NCBI GenBank assembly: GCA_963709505.1
Contig: CAVPXC010000010.1
Coordinates: 1-64,000, forward strand
Source of the DNA: CAVPXC01 sp963709505
Lineage (GTDB): Bacteria; Chloroflexota; Anaerolineae; JAAEKA01
Direction: 5' to 3'
Length of the DNA stretch: 64,000 nt
Each line of letters begins with the position of its first letter. Position 1 is the stretch's first letter. The notes beneath the pieces are model-generated. The model made no database searches and was not told where the DNA came from. It saw only the letters and a program-made list of their open reading frames with translations. Both the position numbers and the translations under genes were made by a program. Shown here one piece after another: positions 59,926 to 64,000 of this stretch.

Positions 59926-62515
59926 GGCTGCATTATAGCATAGTCGAGGTGAGATGAGCCATCCGGTTGGCTGTTTGTTCCTTCCACCACCGCGATCTCC
60001 TCCTCCGTCAGCCCGTAGAGCCGGTAGACGACTTGGTCGATCAGCCGGTCGGTGCGCTCGATCTGGGTGCGGACGGCGGCCAGCTCGCCTTGCAGCTCCT
60101 CCAGCGGCGCGAGATCGGCCGCGGGGTCGAAGACGGGGAGCTTGACGGCTTGGATCTTCTGCAAGGTGGATTTGGTCTTGCCGCCGGGGAAGGCGCCGGC
60201 ATGGGTGAACTGGTCCAGCACGGGCAGCGCATGGGTGTAGAAACGGGCCACGGACGGGTCGAGCTCGAAGCGATAGACCGGCGTCCAGGTGCGCAGGATG
60301 GTCTTGCCGTCCTCCTCGTAGAGCCAGGAAGCCCAGCCGTCGGCCGGGTTGCGGTGCTTGAGATGGGCTTGCAGCTCGACCCGCTGGCCGTCCAGCCTGA
60401 CCAACCGCAATCCCTCGACGTCGTGGCGGACGACGTCAAGACCGGAAGGGTCTGCCGAATGCACCAACTCCCCGTACTTGATCGCGTTGGCGAAGACCTT
60501 GGGCAAAGGCTGGCAGGCCGCGCCCCGATCCAGGAACTTGAAGGGGTCGAGCGCTTTCTCCAGCTTCTGGCGCTGTTTGTTCAGGTCGATCATCTGCTCG
60601 GCCAGGAAGGCCAGCAGGTCGTGGATTACGTCGGCGTGCTCCGGTTCCTGGCCGAGCTGGTGCTCGACGAAGCCCAGGACGCAGGCGTAGTCCCACTTGT
60701 CGCAGAACTGGCCGTATAGCCGCCGGCCCTTCTCGGCCAGACGTTCGCGCTCGTCGGTGGGGGTGGTGAAGACGATGCGTCTCAACGGCAAGTCCGCAAT
60801 TCGTTTACACTCACGTGATTATTCGTGCTAGTAAGACTAAATCGCCATTCGAGAAGTTGGCTATTCAAAAGCGCAAGTAGAAAATGCCCGGCCATTATAT
60901 CTGTCCCGACCACGAAGTACGAAATGCTATCGAAGCAATAGCTGGGAGTGCGGTAGGTGGAGAGAAAATCAACCTTCGCCAATTGTATCAGCGCGGCATT
61001 TCGTTGGTATCCGATTCGGTACAGCTTTGTGTGTTTGGCCCGCTCGCCTCCAACTGTCACTTAAAGCCGGCAAGATCCGGATGTTTCTCCACACCTTGAC
61101 GTGCCACGGGTTGAAACTCATAGCGCTGCACGTTTCCACCGCGCAACACCAGTGGACCTGCACTAGAAATCTCAGACAAGAGATGAACTTATAGTTGTTT
61201 CGTTGATTTCACCTTGAAAGGTCTGAAGTTGCTGCCCTAACGGCACGAACATCTCATCTGAAGTGAGCCGTAGTGCTAGAGCAAAGGACTCATTCGAGCT
61301 TAACACTGGGACAACCAAGTTGTGTGGGCTGAACCGAAGAATATCGAGCGAACTAGCCGCATACTGACCTGAAACCTCACTTAGCAGACCTCCAGGATGC
61401 GACAAAGGTGAGGCGTTTTCGAAATAATTGGCAGAAACCCGTAATACAAGTATGCAAGTAGGTAGTTTTGCTTCAGCATAATGACACGCGATCGATGGAT
61501 CGTCGTTTATTCTTCAAACACTTGATCCGTGTAATGCGTGATATGTCGCATGATGCTGACTTTCTCAGCGGAGGTATTCTCTGAATATCCGCGCAGGATC
61601 GAATCGGCAACAACTGTGACCGACGTAACTATCCTGACCGAGCCACAGCTGAAAGCGAGAACCACTGAACAGACTAATAAAGAGTCGACTACACCAGATC
61701 GGGTTGGCATAACCTGCCTTCAAGGTATCTCATACCATGGACGAGAACCTTTCACGCTCATTTTGATCAAGAACATCATACGGCGGATTCCCAATCACCG
61801 CATCGAACCCCGCCGCATCCCCTTGCAGCCGGCCGTGCGGATCGAAGAAGACCTCGGGGAACTCCAACTCCCAGTGGAAAAAGCGCCGCTCGGCCGCGAT
61901 CTGTTTGCCTTGGGCGATCAGCTCGTCCCAGCCCTGCAGGGCAAAGCCGCCGTGCAGCAGGTATTTGGCAAGCGGCTGCCACACGTCGTCGGCAATCGCC
62001 AGCCCAAAGTGGCGTGCGGTCCACAGGTCGGCCAGCAGGCGCGCCTTTTCGGTGGTCTTGCGCACGGTCTCGACGTAGATGCGCTCGGATTCGTGGACGT
62101 CGGCCAGGGTCTCGCTGCCCAGGCGCTCGATGTCGTCCATGAAACGGCTGGCGGTGCGCATCGACCCGGCGAAGGCGCTGTCGTCCAGCATGGAAAGCTG
62201 GCCGGCCTCGCGCAGCGCGGCCTCGTCGGCCTGCGCCTTGCGCGTCTTGCGCTTCTGGGCGGCGCTTGGCCCCGCGCTCGGCCCGGCAGCGTCCAACGGC
62301 AGGTCGGCGACGCGCGCGCCGATCAGCGAGTTGCCGCAGCGCAGGTGATGGTCCAGGAAGCTCAGCGGCTTGTTCTTGCTGACCGTCGCCAGCCACAGGC
62401 TCAGCTTGGCCAGCTCCACCGCCAGCGGGTTGAGGTCGACGCCGTAGATGCAGGCCTGCGCCACCCGCCGGCGCCAATAGGCGAGCTGGCTCTCGTCGCC
62501 TGCGGTCGGCCCTGC

Positions 62516-62550
62516 GGTGGAGGGTGGAGCGTGGAGAGTGGAGGGTGGAC
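62516..62550. repeat. GGTGGAG heptamer array inside the methylase region
   Basis: GGTGGAGGGTGGAGCGTGGA then GAGTGGAGGGTGGA. Read in frame on the minus strand as PPSTLHAPPSTAG. Same family as the arrays at 32470 and 33470. Confidence 0.88.
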
Positions 62551-62894
62551 CCGAGGCCGGCTCCACGCTGGGTACGCCTTGCTCCACCAGGAAGCGGGCG
62601 ACGAACTCCGCGGCCGCCACCAGGAAATGGCCCGAACCCATCGCCGGATCCAGGATATTGACGTTCAGAACCGCCCGCGCCAGCTTCTCCGGGTCGCTCA
62701 CAGCGCCGCCTGCGTCGAGGAACGGCGCAGCCGCCTCGGCCAGCACCGGCCCCACCGTGTGCTCGACGATGTACTGCACGATGTAGTCGGGGGTGTAGTA
62801 GCTGCCGGTAGCCTTGCGCTCGCCTTTGTCCGTCACCAGATAAACCTGGCCAGGAAGAATGTCCGCTCCACTCTGACTCCCTCCCGCTCCGCTC

Positions 62895-62942
62895 TCGACT
62901 CCTCCCCCTCCGAGGGGGAGGGTTGGGGAGGGGGTTGGGGAA
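62895..62942. repeat. Palindromic repeat at the nuclease/methylase boundary
   Basis: CTCCCCCTCCGAGGGGGAGG followed by GTTGGGGAGGGGG. Read as PQPPPQPSPSEGEE on the minus strand. Between the conserved VIEPLP and VYLVTDKGERKATG segments; the frame changes just after it. Confidence 0.82.
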
Positions 62943-64000
62943 GCGGCTCAATCACTTCCTTCCCCTTAACCTTGCGCACCACCAGCGGCTCGCCCGCCAC
63001 GCGCACCTGGTATTCCAGCAGCCCCTCGTAGATGCTGCCCAGGTGGCGGATTTCCAGGTCGCGGTAGTCCACAACCTCGCGCGTGCCGGTTTTGGGATCG
63101 CGCGTGCGCGCCAGCAGGTCGATCGCCTTGCGCAGGTGCAGGTCGCCGACGCGGTGCTGCTCCAGGAAGGGATGGTTGGCCGGCTTGAACAGCCCGCCGT
63201 CGTAGGCCGGCACGCCCAGGTAGGGATCGCCGCCGTCGATCACGCGCCACAGCTCGGCCAGGCGCTGCCACAGGCTGGACATGCTGGGCGCGGCCGGTTG
63301 GCCGCTGTCGATCTCCTGGGCGATGCGCCGCTTGAGCGCCTGCAAGCTGTAGCTCTCGCGGTAGGTCGAGTTCTCCAGCACCGGCAACAGGTCGCGGTCC
63401 TCGGCGTAGAGGATGAACAGCAGCCGGTAGAGCACGATCAGGCTGTTGTCGTGGATGGCCCGCAGCGTGGTCTCGTCCGGCGTCAGGCCGTTGCCGGGGA
63501 AGTCGAGGAAGCCCTGGGCCAGGGCAGCCAACGCCTCGTAGACCTGGTCTTTCAGCCCGGCGCTGATGCCTTGCTGGTAGGCCAGGCTCTCGGCCAGCAC
63601 CAAATCCAGCCAGGCTGGCGCGCCATGGGCTGCGCTGTCGGGGAGGAAGGCCTCGCGGCGGAAGAAGAGCCAGAAATACTTGAACGCCTCGGCGTCGCCG
63701 GCCTCGATCAGCGCGGGCAGATCGACCTCGTAGTAGACGTCCAGCTTCTTGGAGGAGTCCTTGTGGTAAAGCTGCCACAGCCGGCCGTTGGTCAGCACGC
63801 CCCAGGCCAGCCCCGAATGGCGGATGTAGAAGTCGATCTGCAAGGCCGGGTTGGCGTGGAGGGTCTTGCTGCTATCGGCCGGGCCGCTGCGGTCCAGGGG
63901 CCGGTTCCACGCCTTGGCGTCGGCCACGGCCAGGGCGGCGGCCAGATCAGCCTCCGCGGCCGGGCGGTGCAGCGTCTGGATGGCGGTGCGCGTCGCCTCG

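Larger units (their letters stand above)
59922..64000 (-). pseudogene. Type IIG (Eco57I-like) restriction-modification enzyme, broken, 5' end off window
   Basis: A single long polypeptide in pieces. Nuclease/N-terminal half (62833 to edge): FYIRHSGLAWGVLTNGRLWQ, LFILYAEDRDLLPVLENSTY, RHLGSIYEGLLEYQVRVAGE. Methylase (61730..62836): TGSYYTPDYIVQYIVEHTVG, ILDPAMGSGHFLVAAAEF as SAM motif I, and the catalytic NPPYDVL. Target-recognition part (59922..61700): ILRGYSENTSAE, SPLSHPGGLLSEVSGQYAAS, GPLVLRGGNVQRYEFQPVAR, SISYFVVGTDIMAGHFLLAL, QIERTDRLIDQVVYRLYGLT. At least five frame changes of both signs lie at 60780..61730, a stretch visibly poorer in GC than its flanks, and one at 62836 beside an inserted repeat. 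Unless these are sequence errors, it is inactive. Confidence 0.82.

Overview
The window is GC-rich DNA (roughly 60 to 65 percent by eye) with about 50 protein genes, no rRNA, no tRNA or CRISPR that I could recognise, and a very high load of short palindromic and tandem repeats. The best guess for the source is a member of the Chloroflexota (Anaerolineae or Caldilineae-like): lipoproteins with PTKAPE-type linkers, a BMP-type nucleoside ABC operon, Uma2, HepT/MntA, REP-associated transposase remnants and heptanucleotide repeats all fit. This is inference from gene style, not from a marker gene.

Layout, left to right. 1-2884: a glycerol/dihydroxyacetone operon read leftwards (glpF, dhaK, dhaL) behind an operator-bearing promoter and a long leader. 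3114-6969: HEAT protein, mannose-1-phosphate guanylyltransferase, a REP/REP-transposase remnant, a Cys-rich protein, an EamA exporter coupled to a 44-residue membrane protein. 7085-9411: NfeD-like plus flotillin operon with terminator. 9549-11578: imuA-imuB behind a GAAC-N4-GTTC LexA box. 11636-13032: collapsed lar (nickel-pincer cofactor) locus. 13094-24354: FGE-like lipoprotein, then a leftward BMP operon (duplicated BMP lipoprotein, ATPase, two permeases, URO-D-like methyltransferase), plus a PhnD-BMP fusion protein. 24470-28194: glycosyltransferase, ParA and a coiled-coil membrane protein. 28420-38525: a 10-kb aromatic amino acid operon (aroH-pheA, two DAHP synthases, tyrA, aroA, aroE, a broken tnpB, a small protein, aroC) with what looks like a complete Phe/Tyr transcription attenuator. 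38581-44864: NYN-HEAT protein, methyltransferase, MurJ, M1 peptidase, Uma2. 44907-50892: leftward dipeptide ABC operon. 50998-58084: phosphatase/nuclease, creatininases, S9 and C45 peptidases, SWIM protein. 58121-64000: a defence block with a TumE-like pair, MntA-HepT and a broken type IIG restriction-modification gene.

Three things cut across the window. First, at least seven families of short repeats, several built from 7-bp units arranged as inverted arrays, fill almost every gap of the aro operon and in places sit in frame inside genes. Second, fifteen sites in otherwise ordinary genes need one base to be skipped (always an extra base) to restore the family sequence, and six of these sites become GANTC when that base is removed. 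Third, several promoters place the -10 box 7 to 9 nt before the start codon, pointing to leaderless mRNAs. The frameshifts may be sequencing or assembly artefacts; the sequence alone cannot decide.
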